NCBI RefSeq assembly: GCF_014905175.1
Contig: NC_057790.1
Location: 6,944,001 to 7,008,000 of the forward strand
Reading direction: 5' to 3'
DNA: 64,000 bases
Source: Aphidius gifuensis
Taxonomy: Eukaryota > Arthropoda > Insecta > Hymenoptera > Braconidae
A model generated the notes under the pieces. The model had not been told where the DNA came from and made no database searches. It saw nothing but the letters and a program-made list of their open reading frames with translations. The translations under genes were made by a program, and so were the position numbers. Numbering within the stretch: position 1 is the stretch's first letter; every line of letters begins with the position of its first letter. Below, piece after piece: positions 12,601 to 27,200 of the stretch.

Positions 12601-15600
12601 TTATAATCAATATCTCATTGAAATAAAAATTGCATTAAAATTCTTTTTACTAAACTTTAAATGGATTTATAATTTTTTGTATTTAAAAAATGAAAAAATA
12701 TTAATAACATAAATATTTATATCTAAATTAAAGTTTGAGATAAAACTTTTTGTTGAATAAAACGTCAGAGGAAATTAATAAAATTTTAAATATTTCATAT
12801 TTTTAATTTTATGTATTGTTGATGATGATGATGATTACCGGTATTGTGATTTCCGGCTCAGTATAAATATGTCCCCTGCATAAATATATTTATTTATTTT
12901 TTTTGCCTCTGGTTTATTTGTCGTGTATAATTGCGGGAAGCGACCTACATGAAGCGATAAACGAAATCCGATCTTCAAACGTACCGACCTACTATTTATA
13001 TATCTAAAATAATAAAAAAAATAATAATAAAACAACCCCCTACACGATTTTTATTATTATTTATAATTTTTTTTATAAATAATAACTGGAGGTGTCTTTA
13101 AGTATTTATGTAATTCAAAAATTATTCAGGTAAAATGTTCATTCAACTGCATTGAAAATATTTATGTTTGTTACTGTTAAAAAATGCATTGACAAAGGGC
13201 AAAGAATAAAAAATATATTACTCGATAAAAACTAGAAAAAAATTTCAAAAAATTTATTTAAAAAAAAATTCTATAAGCAAGGTTGAATATTCTTAACTTC
13301 CCCTTCATGATTACTCGTGCACGACGAGTAAGTACGCGAGGGTTTTTTTTTTATTTTACAATCGCGATATTATCATGAAAAAAAAAAAAAAAAATCCCGT
13401 AGTATGATGATCTATTGCCCCATGGTTAAATGCATTTTACGACTCTATAGCTTTGGCCTTGGTAGTATAAAAAAAATAAAAACTACCAAAAGCAAAAAAT
13501 AAAAAAAAAGTGTAATATATATTTTAATTTGTTGAAAGAGAGATAACGAGTTTTAAATATAATTAACCATAGAAATTTAATTTCATTAAAAAGGTAATAA
13601 ATGTATACATTAAAAATGAGTTTAAAAAAAAAATTTACAAGTATTTACAAGTAGATATTTAATGTAATAAAGTAATGATCATTCGGGAAGAAAAAAAAAA
13701 AATTATTAACAATAAAAATAAGGATTCTGGCTGATAGCCAAGTTTGGCAATTTAAAAAAAAAAGATAAATGTTTTTACGATTTATTTTTATGTAGTTTAT
13801 AGTTACACAAAATAATAACAATTATTTTTGTTTTTTTTTATCGGTAAAATATCATACATGCATGCTCGGAAAGATCATTTAGGTTCAAACGTTTTTTGAG
13901 TGTGAAATTTGTATTTTTGCATTTTTCCATTTGATTTTTTTTCTATTTTATTTTTTGCATTTTCATGCAATTTAGTAGGTTTTTTATTTAGGTCAGTTAT
14001 CAGTGTTGATGCGGTTGACTTATTATTAATTTTTTTTTTCAAATTATGAAGTGCAACGATGCGACATCATGTACTTTATTCAGAACACCGGAAAATTCTC
14101 ATAAATATTTATCGTTTCAGGGGAGATTAAAGTGTGCAAGCACAAGTCTTTTTATATCGTATTAATAACGAAAAAAATATATTTTAAAAATTTTAAAATA
14201 AGTGAAAATTTTAATATGCATTATGTCCTCAAAATTTATCATCACGATATTTTTTTCTGCTCAACGAATTTCCGTTTCGTCAGCAGACCTGATTTTTTCG
14301 ATAAAATATATAGAAAAAAAAAATAAAATCTATATTATTATTAAAAAACTAAAATATATATTATCAATAAAAAAATATATATACCATTTAAAATATTGGC
14401 TTTATATTTTCTTTAAAATTATCATATTTCCATAAATTTATTTTTACTCCAAAAAAATTTCGATGACAATTTCGATTTGTTTTCATTTCGACTCAAAATT
14501 AAATAAATAAAAAAAAATTTTTTTTCTAATTTATAAATAATTTGTTTATCGATTTAATTTTATTTACTATTTTTATTGTTTATAATTGAATATTTTATTG
14601 TTTATTCGATTTTTTTAAAAGAATTTCTTTTTCGATTATTATGATTTTCTCTGTGGATATATGTAACTTTTATTTATGATTATATAAAAAACGTGTATGA
14701 TAATTATTAATTTATTATGCAAAGAAAAATAAATATTTTACACTGCATACATGTATTCAGGATAATATATTGTTAATGAAAAATGCAAGTAATTATCGAG
14801 TCTATTGTGTTACTGATACTGATACATGTTCATCAAAATAATCTCCGTATAAAATAACAAGAATAAATTTAAAAAAACACTTGTGGGTGGACAAAATAAA
14901 CAGCAAATATTACCATAATAATAACCCACAATAATAATAATAATTAAAAAAAATATATCTGTTATTAAAATCGACAAAAATATTAAGCAATAAATAAAAA
15001 TATTCTCTTCGTATTAATTAGCAACTAAAACTCAAAAAAACAAATTTAAATATATTTTTTTTTCTACAAAAAAGTAAACAAGTAGTTTCTTTATAAAAAA
15101 AAATAAATATAATATTATAAAAGTGATGAGAAAAATGGAAAAATAAAAAAATAGTTGGCGAAATCTTTTTAGTTGAAAAAAATTGAGATAAAAGTTTTTG
15201 TTTTTTTTTTGGAGTAAGATAGAAAAAAACATTAAAAGTTTAAATAAGAAATGGAAGAAAAAGCGATGATTTTTCAGCCAAAAAATTCCATTAACAATAT
15301 AAATTTGTGTTTAAATATTTGCCAGGTAATATTCTTGTTAAATCCAAATTCACAATTTATATGTTCTAAATTTCCAAACTTTATTTCCATCTGAATATAT
15401 ACTTTTATGTATTTTTTTTTAATCCAGATAAAAGAAGATAAATAATAAAAAAAACTACACTTTGTATCGACACATCTTTCACATAAATTTAGGATTCACT
15501 GTCAATTTTCAATGCACATCTTGTACGGTTTTACAAATGTTCTACTTTTGCATGCCCAAAGGCCAAATAAATAAAAAAAAAAACACACACAGACAGACAA

Positions 15601-16390
15601 TAGACACAGAAAAACACTGGCAGCTTTGATTTACCGTTAGAAAAAAAAAAAACAAAAAAAAAAGGAGTCAAAGAAAGTAAAAAAAAAAAAAGATGAAAAT
15701 AAAAAAAAATCACTGAGAAACGTGAGAATGTATAAATTACCCAGTGTATTTTTGGAAAAAAAAATAAAAAAATAAATAAAAACACTATTTATATATTTAT
15801 GTAAATATAATATTAAAAATAAATAATAATATTTTGTAATTTATTTGATGTATTTGACGAATTAAATACTATAAAAGCCGGGAGTTAACTGAACACAAGT
15901 TAAAAGATGAAATTGGAACTTGGGAAGAGGAGACATCAACGACTGTTGTGTTGTATATGTGAGGCCCAATGTTAAATTTGATTGGTGCTTTTTGAAGTGG
16001 AGAAGGAGAAATCAACTTTGTGTTTTATAAAAAAGAGGGGATAAATGTACTTGCATGTATATATAAAATACCGGATTATAACACACAGGAACTTGCCCTA
16101 TTCCTCTCATTTTTTTTTATTTTTTTTTATTTCCTTCATTCGCCTTGGTCATCCTCAAATTCATTATTATTATTATGGTATTTGAAAAAAATTTATTGTA
16201 CGTGTCCTTGCTACATTAAGCACATAGTATTTTTTTTTTTCATTCTCGTATTTTATTGGAGTCCCACAGTTGTGTACATTTAAAAAAATAAAATTAATTT
16301 CAATCGAGTATTATTGAAAAATAATGGAAATGCTCAATTAATTTATTGTTATATTATTAAGATAATGTTTATTAAAAAAATAAATAAGTT
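12601..16390. other. Gene-free AT-rich stretch
   Basis: Homopolymer-rich DNA with many AAAAAAA/TTTTTTT runs, including a very low-complexity zone from 14120 to 15800. The longer open frames here encode only Phe/Ile/Lys/Tyr-rich peptides, as expected from base composition. No exon, tRNA or clear repeat family recognised. Confidence 0.4.
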
Positions 16391-17112
16391 TGGCTCTTTT
16401 TTGTGACAGTAAAAATTTTTCAAAGACCTAATTAGACTTTTGGAGTCTTTATGAATATAAACATGAAATTGGAAATGAAATAAAGATTTGCAAGTACTTA
16501 GAATATGTAACGAGCTGAATTTAATATTATTTGTATTTTTGGAGTTATATTTACTTTACCAGTTTCATTTTATACTTTTAATTGACTGAAAAATAAAAAA
16601 TATTGTTGTATTATGTGTATATAGATGATGTGAATTTGCACTTGTTGGTGTATATCGATAAATCTAGATGACCGTGTATTAAAAAATAAAATCAACAGTC
16701 AAAGATTGTAATATTTAATGCGAGACTGATAGAAAGAAGAATTTTTTTTTTTTGTCTTTCAATAGTAAAATTAACAAATTTACAGATAACTTTGAGATAT
16801 TAATTAACTATCTCAAATAATCGTTGGTTTTTTTCTAGTTATTTTAAATATCATCTTTTTACATGACGTTTTTCCCTCATCTTAAGATAATTTATTTATT
16901 TAAAAGTAAAAATTTGAGTCTCAATGGAAATTTAACATTTACCAACTACTCGCGAGTCAAAAACAAATTACATTTATACATTTTATATTTTAATGAAAAA
17001 AAAATTATAATATTCCTTATTTTCATGACATAATATTTATAAATTAATATATATATTTAATAATTTATTGTCTACTTGAAATATGTTTAATACTTTTCAT
17101 TTATAAATTTAT
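16391..17112 (-). repeat. Interspersed repeat family R, copy 2 (reverse orientation, long form)
   Basis: Reverse complement of the family R sequence. It runs from near TGGCTCTTTTTTGTG through the CACTTGTTGGTGTATATCG block to AAATATGTTTAATACTTTTC. It carries the right-hand extension found in copies 4 and 5 but stops shortly before their shared right end, so it lacks the ACGATGACGAAAACTTTTCG segment. Confidence 0.85.
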
Positions 17113-20100
17113 TTAACAGAAAATAAAAAATAAAAATTGCGGAAGGAGAAATTTGAGTTGAAAGAAATTAGCTCAAGGACAAGTCATACGATACACCTGA
17201 GGGTTTTTTAAAAATATTTTTTAGTACTTTTTTTGAATTTTAAATATAGCAATTTGAAGCGTGCCAATATATTTTTTTTCAATTTATTTATATTCATATG
17301 TATAAAAAGAGCCAAAGAGGGCTTTAAGATTTTATATTTTTTCATTTTTACATATCAAGTTATAAAGAAATATTTCAGTTGTAATAAAAGACGAAAAAAT
17401 TTATTGGATAATGTATATTTTACGAATATTATCAAAGCATGTATAAAATTTTTGTATAAAAAATTTTGGTCTACCAAGTTTTTGTATTGGATTGTTGTCA
17501 ATATCTTTTCAATACACAACATTGAAAATTCCTTATGGTCGCCTTCTTGAGACGACAGGCCAAAAAGGAAACATCAAAAAAATACTTGCATACAAAAAAA
17601 CTATGTGAAAAATATATCTCAAAATAAATCTAAAAAAAAAAAAAAACTTGGAATATCGACAAGTAAAGTTTACGTTAAAAAACATATAAAAAAAAACTAA
17701 AATAACAGGAAGTTGAATAATGCACATACATTACTATGTACTGCAGCTTTTCAAATTTTTATTTTTTCTACTGTAATTTTACTTCTTAACGAAAATATAA
17801 GTATATAAATAAAATATGAAAAAAAAAAATGGAAATTTTGCTTGTTCTTTACTTATTTTTATATGAACTTTTAAAAGAAACAAAAAAAAAATTTAAAGAA
17901 CATATTTGATGCATAAATTAAATTCGACTTTACATGAGTGAAGTTGCGAGATGAATGTTATTACATTTTTTTTTTTTAACTTTTTATCTGTTCTCTTTAT
18001 CATTATCTTTTTTATCTTGCATACTTTGTATCAAGTTTTCATCGAGCTTATTTTCCGATGAAAAAACGAGCTTACTATAAACTTTTTAGTTGTTGACACT
18101 TGTTTTTTTTTTTTTTTTTATTACTGTACTCTCACCCTGTTTTTAATATTGAATTTTTATCCATCATTGAACTGTTATTTGAGGGTTTATATTCACTCGG
18201 TAAGTTGCTTGCTATTTTTTGGTGAATCGACTCCAAAATAACAGGAAATCAGTGGTCAGATTTTTCTTTTATTTTCATACAAAAATCATCAAAAAAAAAT
18301 ATAAAATTACAAATTTATAATCCTTCGTTTTGTAGGTAAACATTTCTAAAAAAAATTTCAAAATCTGATCATTAAAAATAACAACAAAAATTAATTAAAA
18401 ACTAATTAAAAAAATTTACATCTTTTATCTACTTTTACAGATGAAATTTTTTAATTTTAATTGTTGTTTTTTTATTGTTATTTTTCAAAGTTAATTTTTA
18501 AAATTAATTATAAAAATAGGTCTGCATTCTAATTGATCTTTTACAAAAAAAAATCATTAGAAAATATCTATCAAAAAACGTGAGATCAAGAAAACATACA
18601 AAGATCAATTTTTTAAATTTTTATTTCGCGATTTTCAGTGGGTTTTATTCAATGATACATTTTTTTTTTAAAACTACTACGTAAAGTCAATCGAATATAT
18701 AATTTTAAAAATAATTAAAAAAAAAATTAAATTATTTTTCGAGACAAAAACCACAGAAACCTTGTGGACCATGCTCAATATATATCGTGGTTTTCATACG
18801 TAGCAGATGCCAGACTAAAAATCTGCAGCTGTCGTTTCTCAAGGAAACCCACAAATATATAAGGACAACCTACCTACACACTGACTCATTTTTATACCTA
18901 GAAACACATCGAAACTGCCTTCGAAATATTATAATATTCGTAAAACTAAAACTCATGTCAAAAAAAAAATATACCAAAAAGTCAGTTTGTTTTTTGACCC
19001 TTACAAATATTTTTTTTTTCCTTTTGAAATTAAAAAACTTCAACAACATATGGAAGTCCTACATGTGCAGCACAAGTCAAAACATCAGCTCACCTATATC
19101 TAACATATTTCAAAAAAATAATTAATCATATACGATAAAAAAATAATAACAAGTTAAATATAAAAATATAATTGTTTTAGATAGTAATATATATTTGTAT
19201 GAAGGTGTTTTATTTTGATGGAAAGATTTAAAGGTTGAGATTATATTTATATATATAAAGATTAAAATAGCAGGCAAAAAAAGGTTGGAGCTCCAGGTGA
19301 CTAGTGAGCCTGTATATATTCATCGACAAGGTACCACCTGCTGCAAGGATCAAATTGGTGGGGAGAGCTTCTATCTCTATTCAGTCAATTCAAAAAAAAA
19401 AATAAAAAAAATAGCGTTATTGTATTTTTTTTTCTTTTTTGTAATATGGGTACATGTACATGAGCATTGCGATCAACTTCCAAACGACTAACCTTTATAG
19501 ATCTCAAATTAAACAATGACTACTTTTTTTTTTTTTTGCCCTTCTTCTTCTTCAAGTTTTTATTATTATTATATTTTTTTTTTTCACGTCAATCGTTTCA
19601 ATTATATCAGCAAAAATGGGCAGCAGTAGATGTATATATTTTTTCTTCAATTCTTTTTCATATTTTAAAAGAAATTCAATTTCCCTGAATGTCATGGAGG
19701 TAGAAGAACAATTTACTTTGGTCATTGAAAAAAATTAAACGGATATGGAAAGGCATATTGGATAATTATTGATTATTTTTTTTTTGCTTTGTTTTTGATA
19801 GAGCTTGATGCTCACAAGATTGTCGAACATTGAGAGGCAATTTATAAATTTTTAGAAATTAAAAAAGATAATGATCGTGAATTTATCTCAATTTAATAAC
19901 AAGTGTTTTTGTATTTAAATTGGAAAATTTTCTATTCTTTTTTTCTTTTTTTTTTGTAATATGATTTTTTTGTTGGAGATGTCGATGTGAAAAATGAAAG
20001 GAAAACTTTTTCGATAGTGTATTTTTCTTTATCATCTCTGGGGAATATTATCTATTATGACTGCTGCATATACTATATGAAATACGTTTCTGCTTGTTGG

Positions 20101-21051
20101 GTCACGGGGTGGAATAAGACGAGGGGTAAATGTATGAAGATTTTTTTTTTTTTGAGGGTCGACGTATCATCTTTAGAAAATTATTTTAGCTTACGTATTT
20201 ATTCATTTTATTTCCTTCATTACATCGACGAAATTGTCAACCGCAAAATTTTTTCAATAACATTTTATTGCTGACTGAAATATTTTTATTATAAAAATTT
20301 CAATCAGTTGTATGTTATGAATTACGAATCTATGAATATATATTTTCTGGTTTTCTTTGAATAATAAAAAAATATATTTTAACCGTGAGTTTAAAAAATA
20401 TGTAAATAAATATTGAACGAAAATTTATGTATATAAAATAAAAATATATAAATGAAAAAAACAATTTCAAGAAGTTTATAAACGAATGCGGGATAGAGTC
20501 TTATCATAAAGTGATTGCGATTGAAAAATATCAATCAATTATAGTTAACAGAAATAAAAAATAAACCAATTGAAAAATAACATTAATTGTTTATTTAATT
20601 CAAGGCTCTTTAATTAACGTACGACCTTGAATTGTTTGTATATTGTTTGATGCTTAAAGTAACTAGTAATTTATCATTTTAAAAAATTGTCGTGTCTAAA
20701 TTACGCGATGCAATTATTGTGTTGTATTTTTTCTATCAGTATTTAATATAAACATGAGCTTTTATAAAAACCAAAAATTGAATAAATAAATAAACAGTGT
20801 TACTTGAGAATATGAAAAGTTTTAAATACACAATTTTTTTAAATACCACTGTGCATTTACGCACGTGTTAGAAAATTGCCAGCTTCAACATGAATCATCA
20901 ATTGTGGGTCAAATGATTTTTAAATTTCAACATAATACGTATAATAATTTTGTGAATCAAATACGCGAGTTTTATGATAATAATATTACATTTAAATAAC
21001 GTTCAAACTTTCTTAAAAGAATAAAGAAAAATAATAAAAATTATATATTAC
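17113..21051. other. Gene-free AT-rich stretch
   Basis: No supported gene. Short frames (for example 18787-19125, 19285-19491, 19987-20274) are interrupted by homopolymers and match nothing I recognise. Confidence 0.4.
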
Positions 21052-21264
21052 CTCCAGGATAGGAATGACGCACAATATTTGGATAACATCCATGATTGAC
21101 AAGACTAACTGTTGTATAAATAGCACCACCAACATTTCTTGGCTCCCAAGTTTTACTATTACAATCGCGAATATATTTTCAACAATTTCATAAGCATTAC
21201 AATCAACAGCTTGTATGTGTCGTAACATTCCAACACCAAGTAAAATAATTTCGTTCAGTCCCAT
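21052..21264 (-). pseudogene. Frameshifted SMYD4-like (SET/MYND) exon remnant
   Basis: Read on the minus strand, the first half gives MGLNEIILLGVGMLRHIQAV and then DCNAYEIVEN. After a one-base frame change near 21168-21178, the next frame gives RDCNSKTWEPRNVGGAIYTT followed by VSLVNHGCYPNIVRHSYPG. The second part is the SET-domain signature of SMYD4-type proteins (SLxNHxCxPNxxRH), and the first has the typical LRH...CNAYEI segment. The exon ends at a plausible donor (GGAG|GTAATA). Upstream of the ATG there is an in-frame TAA and no usable AG acceptor, and I found no neighbouring SMYD4 exons. It is probably a decayed fragment; a sequencing indel in an otherwise real exon cannot be excluded. 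Confidence 0.6.
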
Positions 21265-24200
21265 TTAAGTTTTCTTTTTTAAATAAAATTATTGATTAAT
21301 TCATTAATGACAAAGATTAACAAGTAAAAAAAATAGAATTTTTTTTTTTAAATAAATTTTAATATATATAATAAGAGGGTTCATTGACTTTACTAGTATA
21401 ACAGGGTCGAAAATACTGTCATAGACGAGACGCGTCAAGCCGAAGGGGAGTATGTCATGAACGATATGGAAAAACCCGAGGGTTGTGATCCAATACAAGT
21501 AGGGTGACTACTAACAGTTTGAGTTGGTGGAAGATTGAGTACACAGAACGAATACGAAACGCGTTTTAGTGTACATGAAATATATATATAAATTTCAAAC
21601 GAAAAAAAAAAAAGTAAGGCGAGGGTACAAGGACGATTGTGTTCTATATCAAGGGGTAGTTGCGGGGTGAAATGGTTTTCCAGGCATGGACAATAAGAAA
21701 CTAGAGGGAAAAAAAAATTTTTTGGACTGAATAAGTGTCTCGCGCGACAACGCACACGTGGCTGCCGGACCCACCTACTATTTTTTTCTCATTTGTCTTT
21801 TTTTATTATTATTTTTTTTTTTCAAATTTTCGAACTTAAAAAAATTGATAAAATTTCGATTTCGATTTCGAAAAAATAGATACAGATATGATTGAAATAA
21901 AATAATTTTGATAAATTAAATTCAGGCTGTTAATGCCAAAGGCCAAGGGCATTTTGGATTTAGAGAAAAAAAATTATGTAAAAAAGAAAAAAAGCTTTGA
22001 CCTGGGTAACGAGATGACAACCCTATTGTGAAATATTGATTTAGTATTACGTGTTCTCGTATATAACACAGCGGGATATTCTTTGAGTAATATTTTTTTT
22101 GTATTCATCGGGTAAACTCTTGAAGGCTTTCTTCGTAATATCAAAATGTATATTCGACAGCTACAATCATCAACATACGACACACAGATTTACGTGAAAA
22201 TTCACCCTACGATAAGTAGAGTGGCAATTTATTATTTTTTTCGATTTTCATTTTTCCTATTCGATTTTTTTTTTCGGTGCATAATTTTTTCAATTTTTTT
22301 TTTCAACTTGTAACTTAAAATTTTATATATACATAGTTGATATTTTTTTTTTTTTTTTACCCGCTTTCATGTCGTTTTATTTTTTTAAATGCATTTTATA
22401 TTTTCATTTGATCACGTGCATAAATTTCCACGTTTTATTAAAATAAATAAAATAAATTTATTTTTTGAATAAACCTGTATATATATTTTTATGTAAATAA
22501 AAATATTTTTTTTTCTTCTGACTTTAATTGGACTTTCAAAGCGATACGAGATAATCCAAAATAATTCCAAAGTAACTATAAAATATTTTAAAATTAAAAA
22601 ATTTGATTTTGTAATTAAAAAAAAATGTTAATTTCATTTGAGCTGATGAGAATTTATCCCATCTACAAAATTAGTTTAGTATTTAAAAAGAGAAAAAGAA
22701 ATGAAAAGGTTTATGGAAAATAAAATTAAAAAAAATGGAAAAAGTTGTAAAATAAATGGCATTAATATCACACAAAAAACGGTCGAGTAATTTTTGTAGA
22801 ATAGATGCATCAAAGAGTGAGTGAAAAAATAAAAAATAAGGTCGATTGTGAAAACCCGAGAAATAAGTGTAATAAATACTTGCAATAATATTGGCTTCTC
22901 TGGTATCGCATAAAAAAAAAAAAAACAATATTGAAAAAAAAAAAAAAAGCTCTAGGTGTATATAAAAAGAAACACGATATATAAAAACAGTGATTACCCT
23001 ATCAACATGTACATCATAATTGACCCTTCATTTTCATTATTGATATAAGATAAAATTATTTTTACAACTCAATAACAATTTGTTATAATTTAAATAACAT
23101 AAATTACCTTTCAAAAACAAAATTTATAGACAAAAAAAAAAGCTCTAATTATAGCGTAAATTATTAAATTAAAATCAACTTTATATATTTAATAAAAACA
23201 TAAATAAATAATTAATATTTATTGTTAAAAACTAGTTTAAAAAATTAAAAATAATCTTTTTTTTTTTTTGTTGTAAATTTATTTTGATAAATAAAATTAT
23301 TCGACAGATTTATTTATTTTTTTAATTCATATAATAAATTTTAATTGAAGAGATAAAGAGTGAGACTATTCAGAAGGTTTCAGACGATAGTTACATAAAT
23401 AAATAAATAAATACTACATCAGGTGAGCAGTAAAGAGAGCGAGAAAAATGTCGAGGGAAAATATAATCTCCGAGATAATCCTTATCGGACGAGAAAAAGC
23501 TTACGAGTAGCCAGCCGTATCCTCAATTTCACTTGCTCTACCAAGCTCGTAATTTTCATCTTTTTTTTTTTAATAATAATAAAATAAATATAAAAAAAGC
23601 GTGATCGATTAATTATATCTCCGAAGCCACATAAGCTTATTAAATATTTAAATAAATATAAAATCAATTAATCCGAGTTGAAGTCAGTAATAATTATCAA
23701 ACAATCAAAAACTTCTAGAAAATTAAAAAATCCTTAAATTTAATTAAAAGCTGACATGAAAAATTTAAATAATCATTAATTTACATATTAAATTCTATGA
23801 TTACATTTGTAGCTCAAAAATACTATCATTTAATTTAATGACTCGTATAAAGTTTTTTAAATATTTAAAAAAATTTATAACAGTTGTTTTTTTTTGCAAA
23901 TAAAAATCACAAAATTATATCTCTACATAATTTTAATAAAAGAATAGAATAGGTAAAAATATTTTTTTTTGATTGTTTTTGGAGCTTGGAAACAATGGAT
24001 ATAACAAGAAAAAATGGAGAAGCATTTATAAAGTCAGCTGTATATATACAAAAGTTGAAGAGACACTTGAATATATGTAAAGGGTCGTAGTAAAATCAGT
24101 TGAGTACCACTTGTAATAAAATATACAAATGTCAAATTAATGATAATAATAATAATTTAATATAGAAATAATTAAAAAATAGAAAATAAATTAGATAATA

Positions 24201-27200
24201 CTGATGTTTTTATTTTTTTAATGACCGAAGATTTTTATCTTGAATATATTTTGACAATTTTTGTTTCATAAATTGCTGTGTTATTAGTAAAATATTATAA
24301 GTTGGAGTTTTTATAAAATGAAAAAAATAATAACATGAGATTCTATGTCGTAGATAATTATGGTAGCTACAAGTTTTTTATATTAATATCAAAGAAATAT
24401 TCTTTTTTCATATTAAAAATACTAAAAGAAAAAATTGCAATAGCACATAAAGTTAGAGATAAGATTATGAAACTTTTATTTTGATGTATTTGTTTGGCCC
24501 TTGTGTCAACATGACAATATTAAGTAATATTTAACAACACTTGATCCAAAGTTTATGGAAGATTAGCAACAAGCCTGCAACTTGTCGATGTCGTTCAACA
24601 AACTTCAACGACAACTGACAACAAGCAATTAGATTAAACAATTAAATCTGATTAAAACAACATGAAAAATATAGAAAAAAAAGTATAAAATTAATTATTT
24701 AAACTGAAAATAATTTAAATTAAATGATAATATTGTTAATTGGTTAAATTCTAGGTCAGTATATCATGTGAATAATCAAGTTAGTTGAAGCATCGCTTCC
24801 TTGCACAATAACCATATTCTTGAATTACATCCTAATCACTAGTTTCAATATTTTGACACCCATTCAGTGTCCAGCAATCTAAATCATCACCCTTATTTCA
24901 TAACTAGTTAGTTAGTTGATGGTTTCAGTTTCAACTACATGTATACTCCTTTGTGGTACATCATCTAAACACAACATCAAAGTACCAACATTCTGACCAG
25001 TACCAAGTAAAGCATCTATTTTATAAACCACTTTTCATCATCTAGAGAAAATCAAGTGTACAATATTACCACTAAAGTCACTTTAATTTACTCCAATAAT
25101 ATTCAAATATTATAACTATTTACAGCAAAATTTTAAATACAATATAATTAAACAATTTTAAAATTTCTATCAATAATAATAATAGATTTTTTTTTATATT
25201 TATACTATTATTAAACATGAATGAATATAAAATTTAATATTTAATTTAAAAATTTTTAAATACTCTAGTTTTTAAAAGTATAAATAAAATATTTTACTAA
25301 AAAAAAAATAAGGTGAATAAAATATATTTAGATGCCTCTATGTTTGTCTATATATCTGCAAAAATTTTATTTTATTTTTTTTTAAATGCTAGTTTCTTAT
25401 CCTTACACACTCTCTAAATCTCTATATAATCTAAATTATATAATAGTATTTCTATAATATCATTCCAAATTTTTCCTCATTGTTCATTTGATTTTATTTT
25501 TCAAATTTTATCACGTAATATTCGGCCCTCTTTATCTCTCAACACACGCATGTAATATTCACGTAACCATCAGAATCAATCGTGAATCATATCTGTGTAC
25601 TGAATAAAAAAATGCATGAAAAATTTCAAATATCTAAATCTATATGAATGTATTTATTAATTAAATTCATTAATATTTTAATAACTATTATATTTAATAT
25701 CACGTAAATAGTAATCTATGTGCATATAAAATTTCAATTATGCTTTATTATAAATTAATTTATTTATATATTATTAATTATAATTTTTATATTTAATTTA
25801 TTATTTAATAATGATATTTAAAGATTGTAATATTTATTTACAATACTTTCAATGTTCTCGTTTGCCTATTTTATTTATTACTATTTCTATAACTCAAAAT
25901 AATTTTACATGCTTATTTTTCATAAACATTTCATTGTGAATAATATTTAATTAACATCATAAACCCAAACATAAAAAAAATAATTAAAAAGGGTATGAAA
26001 AGTTTATGTCGAAAGCTTGTGTTATCATTTTCATAAAACAAAAAAAATAATAAATTCAGCAAAGACTATTATAATCAATGCTCATATATATATCAAACAT
26101 TTTTTTTTTTAAATTTTATTAACTGTTGATATTGAAAATAATAATAGCCTATAGGTGAAATACATTTTGATGAATTTAAATGACCATCCAGTAGCCTGAT
26201 AAAGCAAAAAAAAATAAAAGGATTTTAGCCAGTAGGCAAATAAGCAGTGCAAAAAAGCCTCCAGCATCTGAATTGTGTATTAATTTATCCAGTTTCAGGG
26301 TGACTATATATATGTATATATCAGCATTCAAATGTATTCGTAGATATATTAAACATATAGGCTAAGAGTATGAATGTGCTGCATGTTGAGAAATACGGTT
26401 TGTGGTTGAGTCAATGTTGGTATAAATGGGTGAGAGCACAGAGCAGCACAGAGCAAGATGGAAATGAAATAAAGAGCAAGGTAGATGTTATATAGAAACG
26501 AGATGTAAGGGTAGTTTGGTTGAGGAATAAATATAGTTTTTTTTTTTTTTCTTTCTCATTTTATCTCAATCACTTTTTCATTTATTTATATATTTCTGTC
26601 TTACTTTGTTCGCATATATGTGAATGCTCTCAGTATCCTTGTCTAGAATTTGGTTTTTATATTAGGGGTGCGCTGATAAAAGAGATAGAAAATGAGAAAG
26701 AGATAGAGTTGGGTGGGTAAATTTAAGGGGGGTCTCAGGCCAAGCTATCCCCGCAGGGGCGGTAACTACGTAGAGGGTGGTAACATGGATCAATACTTGG
26801 GCGCACAGAGGCAAACATACAGACTTGGTTTAAGCGCAGACGAAAACCTGATGCTATATGTTTTAAACAAAAGATAAAAGACAAAAATATATATCATTTG
26901 TTTCAAATTGAATTAAGGTTTATATATGTTACATGAACTTTTGGTATTGCCAACGAGAGTTTCTCATTCCTAAAATTTTGTCATTTGGGTGGGCTGGATG
27001 TCGTTGGTGGTTGAAGACACAATGGGTGGCTTTTCCAAAAGCAAAATATAAAGATTATTTCTATAAATACCTGTAGATTTATCTCGTATTATTATACAAA
27101 ATATCGATCATTGTATTTTCATGACAATTAAACCAAATTGTTTGATCAAATAATTTCAATCAAAGGCTTATTTTTTATATTGTAATTGTCATGGACAGAG

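Noticed and set aside
14132..15785. Several frames of 64-84 codons
   Set aside because: Composition-driven Phe/Ile/Lys/Tyr peptides across homopolymers, no family resemblance or splice context.
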